DNA from: JAJRXC01 sp047639555
GTDB taxonomy: Bacteria > Actinomycetota > Acidimicrobiia > Acidimicrobiales > Aldehydirespiratoraceae
NCBI GenBank assembly: GCA_047639555.1
Contig: JBLIOE010000004.1
Span: 82,957-146,956 of the forward strand
DNA length: 64,000 bases
Reading direction: 5' to 3'
The position numbers and the translations under genes are program-made. Below, piece by piece: positions 17,524 through 25,385 of this stretch; positions within the stretch are counted from its first letter, which is position 1; each line of letters opens with the position of its first letter. Under the pieces are notes generated by a model. It did not search any database and was not told the origin of the DNA. It saw only the letters and a program-made list of their open reading frames with translations.

Positions 17524-19031
17524 GAAGAGAGAGGGTCGGCGTATTCGTCGCGGAGGATGTTCTTTTGCACTTTGCCCATGGTGTTCCGGGGGAGCTCGTC
17601 CACGAACACCACTCTCTTCGGTTGCTTAAAGCGGGCGAGTCGGTCACGTAGCGCATCGGCCACATCGAGCTCGGTGAGACCAGCGTCGGCACTCTGAACA
17701 ACGACCGCCACAACGCACTCGCCGAAGTCGGCGTGAGGAACACCAATCACGGCCGACTCGACGACTCCAAGAATCTCGTCGATCTCTGATTCGACTTCCT
17801 TCGGATAGATGTTGAACCCGCCCGAGATGATGAGGTCTTTGCCTCGCCCCACGATGTGTAGATAGCCGTCTTCGTCGACCTGGCCGAGATCGCCCGTGAT
17901 AAAGAAACCGTCGGGCCGGAACTCCTCGGCCGTCTTCTCCGGCATTCGCCAGTAACCGCGAAAGACGTTCGGGCCCTTCACCTCGATCACGCCAACCTCA
18001 CCTGACGCCACCTCAGCCCCGGTCGATGCGTCGCACACTCGGGTCTGCACCCGTGGGAGCGGAAAGCCGACGGTGCCAGCGCGGCGTTCGCCGTCGTATG
18101 GATTCGACGTGATCATGCTGGTCTCGGTCATGCCATAACGCTCGAGAATTCGCTGACCAGTTCGGGCCGCGAACTCATCGTGGGTGTCGGCCAGAAGGGG
18201 AGCGCTGCCCGAGATGAAGACCCGCATGTGCTCGACCAATACCTCCGTGAAATCGGGACGGGCGAGGAGCCGTGTGTAATACGTGGGCACTCCCATCATC
18301 GCGGTGGCCTGCGGCAGCTGACGGACGACTTCGTCGCCGTCGAATCCGGGGAGAAAGATCATTGAACCGCCGGCCGCGAGAGTGACATTCACCGCAACGA
18401 AGAGGCCGTGGGTGTGAAAGATCGGGAGGGCGTGGAGCAGCACATCGTCGGCGTTGAACCGCCAGCCCTTGACGAGCGAGCGGGCGTTGCTCAGAAGATT
18501 TTCGTGGCTGAGCATGGCGCCTTTGGAGCGCCCGGTTGTGCCCGACGTGTAGAGAATGCCGGCGAGGTCAGCAGCTGACCGAGCTACCGGTGACAGTTCG
18601 GTCGCGCCCGCGGCACGATCGACCAGCGAGCCGGAACCGTCGACGCCCAGGGTGAGCAGGGTTGCGCCGTGTCGCTCAGCCATCGCGGCCGCCGCGAGTT
18701 GTCCTGTCGGATCCACAACGATGACGGCGGGTTCGGCGTCGCTGACGAAATATGCCACTTCATTCGCGGTATAGGCCGGGTTGAGGGGTACCAGGGCGAC
18801 GCCGGCACGAACACACGCGAGGTAGAGGCAGAGAGCCTCTGGAGACTTTTCGACCTGCACGACAACCCGGTCGCCCGGCCCCGCGCCCAGATCGGCGAGC
18901 ACGGCGGCCATCCGACCTGCGAGCGAGATCACGTCGCGATACGAGCGGCGCGTGTCATCGGGAAGGCGCAGAAATGGTTCATCGTTGTCGACGTGCGGGG
19001 CGAGCAGCGACTGAAAGAGATGGTTGGTCAT
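17520..19031 (-). CDS. matB: Malonyl-CoA synthetase (MatB-like AMP-forming ligase)
   Basis: The 503-residue AMP-forming ligase matches the Rhodopseudomonas MatB pattern closely. It has LYTSGTTGRSKGAMLSH (P-loop), HALPIFHTHGLFVAVNVTL, GSMIFLP-FD, GVPTYYTRLL, ISGSAPLLADTH, YGMTETSM and the C-terminal GGFNIYPKEVESEID and PRNTMGKVQKN with the catalytic Lys. MatB makes malonyl-CoA (or methylmalonyl-CoA) from the free acid, ATP and CoA. The start MTNHLFQSLL (19031) fits homologues; an upstream in-frame extension was discarded. It runs convergent to the carboxylase/dehydrogenase operon and divergent from the flavin monooxygenase gene. Confidence 0.85.
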   Translation of the reverse strand: MTNHLFQSLLAPHVDNDEPFLRLPDDTRRSYRDVISLAGRMAAVLADLGAGPGDRVVVQVEKSPEALCLYLACVRAGVALVPLNPAYTANEVAYFVSDAEPAVIVVDPTGQLAAAAMAERHGATLLTLGVDGSGSLVDRAAGATELSPVARSAADLAGILYTSGTTGRSKGAMLSHENLLSNARSLVKGWRFNADDVLLHALPIFHTHGLFVAVNVTLAAGGSMIFLPGFDGDEVVRQLPQATAMMGVPTYYTRLLARPDFTEVLVEHMRVFISGSAPLLADTHDEFAARTGQRILERYGMTETSMITSNPYDGERRAGTVGFPLPRVQTRVCDASTGAEVASGEVGVIEVKGPNVFRGYWRMPEKTAEEFRPDGFFITGDLGQVDEDGYLHIVGRGKDLIISGGFNIYPKEVESEIDEILGVVESAVIGVPHADFGECVVAVVVQSADAGLTELDVADALRDRLARFKQPKRVVFVDELPRNTMGKVQKNILRDEYADPLSS

Positions 19032-19160
19032 CGGCCCTGAAGGTTGCGGCGGCGGACCACCATCATGGCGGTTGTGGGTGGGCGCGATTCGGACCACGCC
19101 AGCATTTCGAACCAAGATCCCTCCCGGCGAGCCGCCAATCCCGCCGTTTCAAGGAGCATC

Positions 19161-20324
19161 GTGCCCGAATCCAGCCTGACTCAATCCGCTCGTGATCTGC
19201 GACGTCTCATCGAGGATCACGCCGACGAAACCGAAGCCGGATGCACCATGGCGGCCCCCGTGGTCGATGCCTTTGAGAAGTCGGGCCTGTTCCGACTGAG
19301 CATTCCGCAGGCGCTCGGCGGGCTCGAGGCCGACGTGGAGGCAGTTCAGGGCGTCTGCGAAGAGGTCTCGTACGCCGACGGTTCTACTGGTTGGGCGTTC
19401 ACGCAGAACACGATTACGGGTTCATACCTCGCCTATATCGACCCCGATGCTGCTCGGCCCTTCGCGGCGCTCCGAACGGGCGCTGGTCACTTCGCCCCGA
19501 TTGGTGTGGCCCATGAAGAGGACGGCGGCTACCGAGTCTCGGGAAACTGGCAATTCGCAAGCGGCTCTGGCCATGCCGAGTTCATGGGTGGCGGCGCCCT
19601 GGTGATGCGAGACGGTGAGATCGTCGGGATGGGTCCGAATGGCGAACTCCCGATTATCGGCTTCTTTGTTCCCGCAGAGCGCGCCACACTCAAGGGCAAC
19701 TGGGACACTATGGGCCTGCGGGGCACGGGCAGCTACGACTACGAGATACCAGAGACGTTTGTCGAAACCGCCGCCACGTGGAACATCACCATGAGTTATG
19801 CGCCGCATCAGAGCGGCGGTCCGATGTACGGGCTCGGACCGCAGGTCTACGGCAGCATTGGTTCCTGCTCCTGGGCGCTGGGTGTTGCCAGCCGCGCCCT
19901 CCACGAGATCGCCGAGATCGCGAAGGCCGGACGGACCCGGCTCGGCTCACCGGCCCTCCGCGATCAGACAGAGTTCCAGCGGGACTTCGGCTTCCATCAG
20001 ACCGCGATCGACGGCGCCCGGATCGTTCTCCTCGCCGTGATCAACGAAGCCATCGACCTGATCGCCAGCGGCGCCGAAGATGCCCTCTGTATCGACGCCG
20101 TCGGGCGGTGTAAGGCCCATGCGAACAATGTCGTGACCAATATCGCGAAGGCGGCCACCGTCTTTGCGTGGGAAGCCTCCGGGAGTGCGGGTATGCGCAA
20201 TCCGAGCGTCCTCCAACGATGTTTCCGCGACATGTGGATCGGCGCCGGCCACCAGGTGTTCGACGATCGGTTCTACTGCGAAGCCGCCAAGCCGGCCCTT
20301 GGGCTTGAGGCCTCGCCGTTCTGA
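19161..20324 (+). CDS. Acyl-CoA dehydrogenase-fold flavin monooxygenase (HsaA-like)
   Basis: This 387-residue protein has the acyl-CoA dehydrogenase fold but the signature of two-component flavin monooxygenases such as HsaA and HpaB-like hydroxylases. These features are RLSIPQALGGLEAD, a DGSTGWAFTQNT segment, YRVSGNWQFASGSGHAEF, NWDTMGLRGTGSYDYEI and a C-terminal RCFRDMWIGAGHQVFDD. Such enzymes use reduced flavin from a partner reductase to hydroxylate aromatic or cyclic substrates; no reductase is seen beside it. GTG 19161 with AAGGAG at 19151-19156 is a convincing start, and the longer in-frame ORF is not. It is transcribed divergently from matB. Confidence 0.8.
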   Translation: MPESSLTQSARDLRRLIEDHADETEAGCTMAAPVVDAFEKSGLFRLSIPQALGGLEADVEAVQGVCEEVSYADGSTGWAFTQNTITGSYLAYIDPDAARPFAALRTGAGHFAPIGVAHEEDGGYRVSGNWQFASGSGHAEFMGGGALVMRDGEIVGMGPNGELPIIGFFVPAERATLKGNWDTMGLRGTGSYDYEIPETFVETAATWNITMSYAPHQSGGPMYGLGPQVYGSIGSCSWALGVASRALHEIAEIAKAGRTRLGSPALRDQTEFQRDFGFHQTAIDGARIVLLAVINEAIDLIASGAEDALCIDAVGRCKAHANNVVTNIAKAATVFAWEASGSAGMRNPSVLQRCFRDMWIGAGHQVFDDRFYCEAAKPALGLEASPF

Positions 20325-20338
20325 GCAGGTTTCAGGCT

Positions 20339-21163
20339 TCAGCCGATTCGAGCGCTCTGACCGCCATCAACGGGCAGGACGACGCCGGTGATGAAGGCGG
20401 CCTGGTCACACGCAAGAAAGATCACCGCGTTGGCGACGTCCCATGCGGTCCCCATCTTCTTGCCCAACGGCACCATGCCGTCGCGTTGCTGTCGTAGCGC
20501 GTCGGGGTCGACACCAGTGGCCTGTGAAATTCCCTCGATGGCCATGGGCGTGTCCATGAGGCCGGGGGCGACGGCATTCACCCGGATTCCTCGTTTGGCG
20601 TTGGCCATCGCCAACTGATGTGTCATCGCGTCGACACCGGCCTTCGATGTTTTGTAGGCCAGAAAAGACGTGGAGCATTCCGCCGCGACCGACGAGATGT
20701 TGATGATCACGCCCTTGTTCTTCTCTCGCATGAGCGGGAGCACGTGTTTGCAGGTGAGCCACATACCTTTGAGATTCACGTCATGAATGAGATTCCAGGT
20801 GTCTTCAGCGAGCTTGGTTGCGCTGCTATCACCACCGCCGATACCAACATTATTGACGAGCACATCAATCCGGCCGTGGCTCGCAATCACGGTGGCCACC
20901 ATCGCTGCGCAGTCCGTCTCCGAAGTCACATCGGCCCGCACCGCAGCGGCGGTGCCGCCCTCGGCTCGGATCAAGTCGACGGTCTCCTGAGCCGAGGCGA
21001 GGTCTCGGTCCCCGGCAACAACAGTGGCACCCTCCCGCGCGGCGAGCAGCGATATCGCCCGGCCATTCCCGATGCTGGCGCCCGGCGTCTGGCCGGCCCC
21101 CATCACGACGACGATCTGACCCGGCAACCTCACCTTCGAAGATTGCGAGCTCACGCGGGCCAT
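20339..21163 (-). CDS. Short-chain dehydrogenase/reductase
   Basis: This is a classical SDR of 274 residues. The NAD(P) motif near residue 22 is unusual (GAGQTPGASIGNGRA; the TGxxxGxG is stretched). NNVGIGGG, ISSVAAE (catalytic Ser), YKTSK (Tyr and Lys) and VNAVAPGLMDTPM are intact. It should oxidise a hydroxyacyl or cyclic alcohol, substrate unknown. Its start overlaps the end of the carboxymuconolactone-decarboxylase-like gene by 13 bases, and with the serine hydrolase beyond it forms a three-gene minus-strand operon. Confidence 0.88.
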   Translation of the reverse strand: MARVSSQSSKVRLPGQIVVVMGAGQTPGASIGNGRAISLLAAREGATVVAGDRDLASAQETVDLIRAEGGTAAAVRADVTSETDCAAMVATVIASHGRIDVLVNNVGIGGGDSSATKLAEDTWNLIHDVNLKGMWLTCKHVLPLMREKNKGVIINISSVAAECSTSFLAYKTSKAGVDAMTHQLAMANAKRGIRVNAVAPGLMDTPMAIEGISQATGVDPDALRQQRDGMVPLGKKMGTAWDVANAVIFLACDQAAFITGVVLPVDGGQSARIG

Positions 21164-21687
21164 CCCGGTGTTCCCTCATCGGGCACAACCCGGAGAGAGT
21201 TCAGGGCCATACACACGAGCGTGTACTGGCCTATGGCGAAGACGAAGTCGAGCACTTCCTCAGTGGACCAACGGGCAGACAACGCAGCCCAGGTGGCATC
21301 GCTCAACATCTTGTCAGCGACCAACTCGTCGGTGGCTCGCAGAAGAACAGCGTCGTCGTCGGACCATCCTTCGATCGCCGGCGACGCGAGCCGACGAATC
21401 TCGTCGTCGGTGATCCCGCAGCGACGGCCGATCACCGTGTGTTGCCCGAACTCGTAGACACAGGCGCAGCGGTAGCCAGTGCGGAGGATCACGAGCTCGC
21501 GCTCTCGCTCGGGGATCGAGGCTTTGTTGAGAACGTGCGACCCGAACACCATCCAGCGCTTCATCAGTTTCGGGTGATGGGCGAGAGTGGTGAAGATGTT
21601 GAGACGACCGAGGCCGTCGAGCATCTGCTGCGTCTCGTCGTCCCAGTCGGCTTCTTCGCTCGGGGCCAAGCGAGGGGTTTGAGTCAC
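21151..21687 (-). CDS. Carboxymuconolactone decarboxylase (AhpD-like) family protein
   Basis: This is a 178-residue all-helical member of the carboxymuconolactone decarboxylase/AhpD superfamily. The central helix has RELVILRTGYRCACVYEFGQH, where the CxxxxxxGQH pattern corresponds to the active-site helix; two Cys (CAC) lie three to four residues before the conserved acid. Members are either decarboxylases of ring-cleavage lactones or thiol peroxidase partners. The single YEFGQH-type motif does not decide between them. It sits in a tight operon with the SDR downstream and the serine hydrolase upstream (4-base gap). Confidence 0.8.
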   Translation of the reverse strand: MTQTPRLAPSEEADWDDETQQMLDGLGRLNIFTTLAHHPKLMKRWMVFGSHVLNKASIPERERELVILRTGYRCACVYEFGQHTVIGRRCGITDDEIRRLASPAIEGWSDDDAVLLRATDELVADKMLSDATWAALSARWSTEEVLDFVFAIGQYTLVCMALNSLRVVPDEGTPGWPA

Positions 21688-21691
21688 GGCG

Positions 21692-22636
21692 TCATCCTTT
21701 GTAGTCGGCGATCAGTTGCGTGAGCGCGGCCGAGACATGATGGCGTTGTTCAGTCGGCGTCTCGCCCAGGCGGGCGATCACGAGCCGAAGCGGGGGCACG
21801 ACCAGAACGTATTGGCCGAGGTAACCGGAGGCAAAGTACGCACCCCAGGGGTTGTCGCCCAACATCCACCAGTGCATCGTGTGAATTCGGCCGAGGCGGT
21901 CACGACCCGTCTCGGTGTGAGCGGTGGCAACCCAGTCAGCCGGAAGAAGGCGTTCCGAGCCGACCATGCCGGCGTCGAGATAGAGCTGACCGAAGCGGAC
22001 GAAGTCGCGAGCGGTGCAGAAGCAATACGACGACGCGAGCCACGTGCCAGAGCGGTCGAAGCGAAGGCTCGGGGAGGTCATACCAAGCGGGTCGAAGAGT
22101 CGGGAGCGGAGCCACGGTTCGTAGTGGACCGGCCCGCCAACGGCATCACGCACGATCGCCGAAACAATGTTGGTCACCCCACTCGAGTACTGCGTCACGC
22201 GGCCCGGGGCGTGGGCAAGCGGTCGGTCGGCCGCCCAGAGAGCGGTGTCGGGTTGTGGGCCCCCTTCGTTGCCGTACAGCATCGTCGCGACATCGGGGAT
22301 CGCGCCATCGACCGGCTCTTCGGTCCACGACAGTCCGGCCCGCATCGTCATCAGGTCGTGCAGGGTGATCGCCCCACGAGGGTCGCCCGCGGTCTGCCAG
22401 TGCGGAACCGGCGCCGGGGCATCGAGGTCGAGTTGGCCATCCGTGACGAGCATGCCGACCGCGGCGTGGAGCATGCTCTTCGCCATCGACCAGGAACGCA
22501 GCGTGTCTGTTTCGGCGACACCGTCGCGATAGCGCTCGAAGACCAGCTCGCCGTCTTGCGCAACCACGAGGGCGTCGGTTCGTCCGATCTCGTCAGCCCC
22601 GGAGAAGAGCGTGTCGGTTGCCGCGCTGGTCGCCAT
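21692..22636 (-). CDS. Serine hydrolase of the beta-lactamase/class C superfamily
   Basis: The protein is about 314 residues. The SxxK nucleophile motif is SMAK (in RSWSMAKSMLH), followed by LTLHDLMTMRAGL-type and a YSSG motif taking the YxN position. No signal peptide is seen, so this is more likely a cytoplasmic esterase, 6-aminohexanoate-dimer-hydrolase-like or lactone hydrolase than a resistance enzyme. ATG 22636 (MATSAATD) was preferred over an upstream in-frame start at 22687 that would run into the divergent SnoaL gene region. The short intergenic space carries an ACGTCG-6-CGACGT inverted repeat (22659-22676). Confidence 0.75.
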   Translation of the reverse strand: MATSAATDTLFSGADEIGRTDALVVAQDGELVFERYRDGVAETDTLRSWSMAKSMLHAAVGMLVTDGQLDLDAPAPVPHWQTAGDPRGAITLHDLMTMRAGLSWTEEPVDGAIPDVATMLYGNEGGPQPDTALWAADRPLAHAPGRVTQYSSGVTNIVSAIVRDAVGGPVHYEPWLRSRLFDPLGMTSPSLRFDRSGTWLASSYCFCTARDFVRFGQLYLDAGMVGSERLLPADWVATAHTETGRDRLGRIHTMHWWMLGDNPWGAYFASGYLGQYVLVVPPLRLVIARLGETPTEQRHHVSAALTQLIADYKG

Positions 22637-22696
22637 CTCGGCGAACCTAGTTCCACTAACGTCGATCGAACGACGTACAGATACCAAGGGGCGCGG

Positions 22697-23128
22697 ATGA
22701 TATTCGATTCAGCAGAAGTCCGGGAGGCCTTCGACCACTTCATTGCGGTCGGTGACAGCGGCGATTGGGACGCCTGGGCGGACCTCCACACAGTGGATGG
22801 CATCTGGAACGAGTGCCACCTCGGCCGATTCGAAGGCCGCGAAGCAATTCGCCAAGGGATCACATCGGTCATGGCTCAGGCCCCCGCCGAGATGTACTTC
22901 CCCGTCGACTGGTCGATGTTTGATGGCAATCGAGTGGTCATGTATCCCGCCCAGTGCCTGCCCGACCCGACCGGCGGCGACACCGAATATCGCTTCGGCT
23001 GCGTGACCATCCTCGACTACGCGGGCGAGGGCCAGTGGTCATATCAGGAGGACATCTACAATCCGAAGGAAGGGCAGCGAGTCTTCGGCGATTGGATCAA
23101 GGCGGGCGGCACCATGCCCACCGGCTAG
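22697..23128 (+). CDS. SnoaL/NTF2-fold protein
   Basis: This 143-residue protein has the cone-shaped alpha+beta NTF2/SnoaL fold pattern: an N-terminal helix AFDHFIAVGDSGDWDAWADLH, a G-x-W-N-E strand, the FEGREAIRQGI helix and paired late strands. Family members are isomerases, hydrolases or non-catalytic pocket proteins that act on small cyclic molecules. AAGGGG (22686-22691) precedes ATG 22697, which rejects a much longer in-frame ORF beginning at 21716 that is antisense to the serine hydrolase. It converges on the methyltransferase gene, overlapping by four bases. Confidence 0.8.
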   Translation: MIFDSAEVREAFDHFIAVGDSGDWDAWADLHTVDGIWNECHLGRFEGREAIRQGITSVMAQAPAEMYFPVDWSMFDGNRVVMYPAQCLPDPTGGDTEYRFGCVTILDYAGEGQWSYQEDIYNPKEGQRVFGDWIKAGGTMPTG

Positions 23129-24147
23129 AGCCGTCTGATGGACCAGGTTGACGCGTCGACAAGGTGCCCGAGATCAAGCTGGTAACGCAATGTTTCCCCG
23201 GCCGCGGCCATCTCGTCCACCCGAAACATGCGGTTTCCCCAGCTTGTCACTGGCGCGAGCGGCGAGGTGGTGAGGGCTGTTTCGGCATCGAAGCGAGCTT
23301 CGAACCAGACGCAGAGACCGTCGACTATCGCGTCTTCTTCGGCGGTGCGCTCGATGAGATGGCTCGCCGTGAAGTCGTGGGCGGAGGCGAGGGTGTGAAG
23401 ATCGAACTTGAGCACTGGCGCGGGCGATCCGACCGTCGAAGCAACAGAGCCGGGCCGAACCCAGAGCTGCTCAGTCCGGCCCGTGTCGAACGATGCGGCC
23501 ACGGGTGAGCGCTCCGACGCAGTGAGATCAATACCGTCGGGGAGTGGTGTGTTCCAGAACCGCCGAACTCGCATGGCGTCGTGGAACACCACGGGCTCGA
23601 CAAAGAGCTGAAAGTGGGCCGGGAGAATTCGTCCCCCGGGCTTGAGCACCCGATCGCGTAGATCAAGAATGTTCTCGAGCATGTTCTCGTTGAAGAGTTC
23701 GTCGCCCATCTGCTCGTGCAGTAACACGTCGACCTTCTCGGACGGCATGAACTCGCGGCTGTTTGTATGGATGAACTCGACGTTGGTGATGTCGTTGTTG
23801 TGCGCCACTTCTCGGGCGACTTCGATGAACTCGGAGTGATCGACGGCGTAGACCTTTGCGGCCCCCGCGCGACTGGCCATGAACGCCAAGACGCCAGAGC
23901 CCGTTCCCAAGTCGAGCACGACATCACCCTCGGAGACGTTGGCGTGAATTCCGGCGTGGTAGGTGGCGATACGCACCTTGTCGTTCAGCATCTCTTCGTG
24001 CTCCGACAACCCGGAGAAATTCACTTCGTTCGTGAGGTCGTAGACCGCACCCATGAGCCATTCGCTCCGCGCGACACGAGACGCCCCGAAGCCAAAGATT
24101 CGTCGAACGATCCGCGTCGCGATGCGTGACACTCGTTCTCTCATCAC
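23125..24147 (-). CDS. Protein arginine methyltransferase (PRMT)-like enzyme
   Basis: This 340-residue SAM-dependent methyltransferase follows the eukaryotic PRMT layout. An N-terminal helix has HEEMLNDKVRIATYHAGI (residues 50-67). Motif I is VLDLGTGSGVLAF (77-89), and VYAVDHSEF supplies the ribose-binding acid. The double-E loop HEQMGDELFNEN has Glu145 and Glu154 exactly where PRMT1 has its pair, and motif III is LKPGGRILP. The C-terminal beta-barrel part contains TSPLAPVTSW (TSW at 301-303), matching the PRMT THW loop with His changed to Ser. Arginine methylation of a protein is therefore plausible; a small-molecule guanidino target is possible. It overlaps the yjdM gene by four bases. Confidence 0.8.
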   Translation of the reverse strand: MMRERVSRIATRIVRRIFGFGASRVARSEWLMGAVYDLTNEVNFSGLSEHEEMLNDKVRIATYHAGIHANVSEGDVVLDLGTGSGVLAFMASRAGAAKVYAVDHSEFIEVAREVAHNNDITNVEFIHTNSREFMPSEKVDVLLHEQMGDELFNENMLENILDLRDRVLKPGGRILPAHFQLFVEPVVFHDAMRVRRFWNTPLPDGIDLTASERSPVAASFDTGRTEQLWVRPGSVASTVGSPAPVLKFDLHTLASAHDFTASHLIERTAEEDAIVDGLCVWFEARFDAETALTTSPLAPVTSWGNRMFRVDEMAAAGETLRYQLDLGHLVDASTWSIRRL

Positions 24148-24470
24148 GCCTTCTTCACAAATTCCGACCTGATGAGCAAACCTCGACCGTCGACCTTCGC
24201 CTCAATCGGGTGATCGCCAACGACAAGACGAATGCTCTTGATCTTCGTGCCGACCTTCAAGCCGCCGGACTTCCCGTCCTGCTTCAAGTCTTTGATCACG
24301 GTCACGTGGTCGCCGTCAGCGAGGAGATTGCCGTTGGCATCGCGGATGTCGTCGAGCCCATCGCTGGGTTCGAAGAGCCACTCGTGGCCGCAGGTGCCGC
24401 ATTCGTAGCCGTCGACCGCTTCGAGTGGCTCCGGCATAGTGCAGATCGGGCATTGCAGACTCTCGCTCAT
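24144..24470 (-). CDS. yjdM: YjdM/PhnA family zinc-ribbon protein
   Basis: The 108-residue protein matches E. coli YjdM (formerly PhnA) nearly end to end. It has an N-terminal zinc ribbon with two Cys pairs (CPIC and CGTC), then the highly conserved DANGNLLADGDHVTVIKDLK, KVGTKIKSIRLV and SEFVKK. Despite the old name, the family does not itself cleave phosphonates and its role is unclear. ATG 24470 (MSESLQCP) was chosen; a TTG three codons upstream is also open. It is coupled to the PRMT-like gene downstream (ATGA), an uncommon pairing. Confidence 0.88.
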   Translation of the reverse strand: MSESLQCPICTMPEPLEAVDGYECGTCGHEWLFEPSDGLDDIRDANGNLLADGDHVTVIKDLKQDGKSGGLKVGTKIKSIRLVVGDHPIEAKVDGRGLLIRSEFVKKA

Positions 24471-24515
24471 GGTGAGCAAATCCTGACGCCCCGCGCACCG
24501 CGGAGCGCGGATGGC

Positions 24516-25340
24516 CTAGCGGCCGGTGAAATCGGGATCGCGCTTGTCGCGGCGGGCCCGCGACGATTCATGAAAGTCGTCGGAGCGGCTCGAGAGCTCG
24601 AGGGCCAGCCCCTCATCCTCAAGGTGACGGCCCAACTCATTGTTGAGCGACTTGTGCACGAGCATCTTCGAAAGCCCCACGGCCACAGTTGCGGCCGAGG
24701 CGAGTTGGTTGACGAGGGCGGCAGCGGCCTGGTCGACCTCGTCGGCCGGCACCGACGAGTGGATCATTCCCCACGACGCGGCTTCGGCCCCGCTGACCCG
24801 GCGCCCGAGAAGGATCATGTCCTTGGCGCGCGCGACTCCGACGAGCCGGGGGAGGAGCCAAGACGCTCCGGAGTCGGGCGTGAACCCGGACGACACGAAC
24901 GGCGCCAGGAAGCGCGCATCATCAGCCGCGACCACGAAGTCGCTCGCGAGGGCAATATCCATACCCAGACCGATAGCCCAACCCTTTACCGCCGTGACGA
25001 TTGGGGTTTGCGCTTCCACCATGACACTGACGAGTCGGTTGATATGCCAGCGCATCTGCCGCTGCGTCGAACCCACTCGTGGTTTCTCGCCGTCGTCGCC
25101 CCGGAGTGAGAGGTCGAAACCCGAGCAGAAATGATCGCCGGAGCCGGAGAGGGAGATGACGCGGACGGCCTCGTCGGAGCTGGCCGCGTCGATAATGTCG
25201 ATGAGGCCGAGCACGATGTCGTCGGTGAGCGCGTTTCGGCGATCGGCGCGATCCAGTCGTAAAGACAGGACACCCTCGACGTGGGTGACGACGAGACCCT
25301 CGATCGGATCTGATGGGTAGTGCTTGGTCGGCTGCGGCAT
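24516..25340 (-). CDS. Enoyl-CoA hydratase/isomerase family protein
   Basis: This is a 274-residue crotonase-fold protein. The CoA-binding core is DRADRRNAL near the N-terminus, FCSGFDLSLRG (first oxyanion-hole strand), and WAIGLGMDIALASD. The first hydratase Glu position is Asp (GLGMDI) and the second is Phe (APFVSSG), while PDSGASWLL carries an acid further on. This makes isomerase or other crotonase chemistry more likely than simple hydration. ATG 25340 (MPQPTKHY) is favoured over an upstream extension. It is divergent from the nine-gene operon that starts at 25386, separated by only 45 bases. Confidence 0.85.
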   Translation of the reverse strand: MPQPTKHYPSDPIEGLVVTHVEGVLSLRLDRADRRNALTDDIVLGLIDIIDAASSDEAVRVISLSGSGDHFCSGFDLSLRGDDGEKPRVGSTQRQMRWHINRLVSVMVEAQTPIVTAVKGWAIGLGMDIALASDFVVAADDARFLAPFVSSGFTPDSGASWLLPRLVGVARAKDMILLGRRVSGAEAASWGMIHSSVPADEVDQAAAALVNQLASAATVAVGLSKMLVHKSLNNELGRHLEDEGLALELSSRSDDFHESSRARRDKRDPDFTGR

Positions 25341-25385
25341 GCCTGGATAATGTAGCCAAGAGCGCCGAGGGGACCAGAAAACGCC

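Noticed and set aside
21692..22636. Antibiotic-resistance beta-lactamase
   Set aside because: The SxxK motif is there but no signal peptide, and the context is catabolic, so a general serine esterase or lactone hydrolase is more likely.
21716..23128. A 470-codon plus-strand ORF ending in the SnoaL gene
   Set aside because: Its first 327 codons are antisense to the serine hydrolase. AAGGGG and ATG 22697 mark the real start of a normal SnoaL-length protein.
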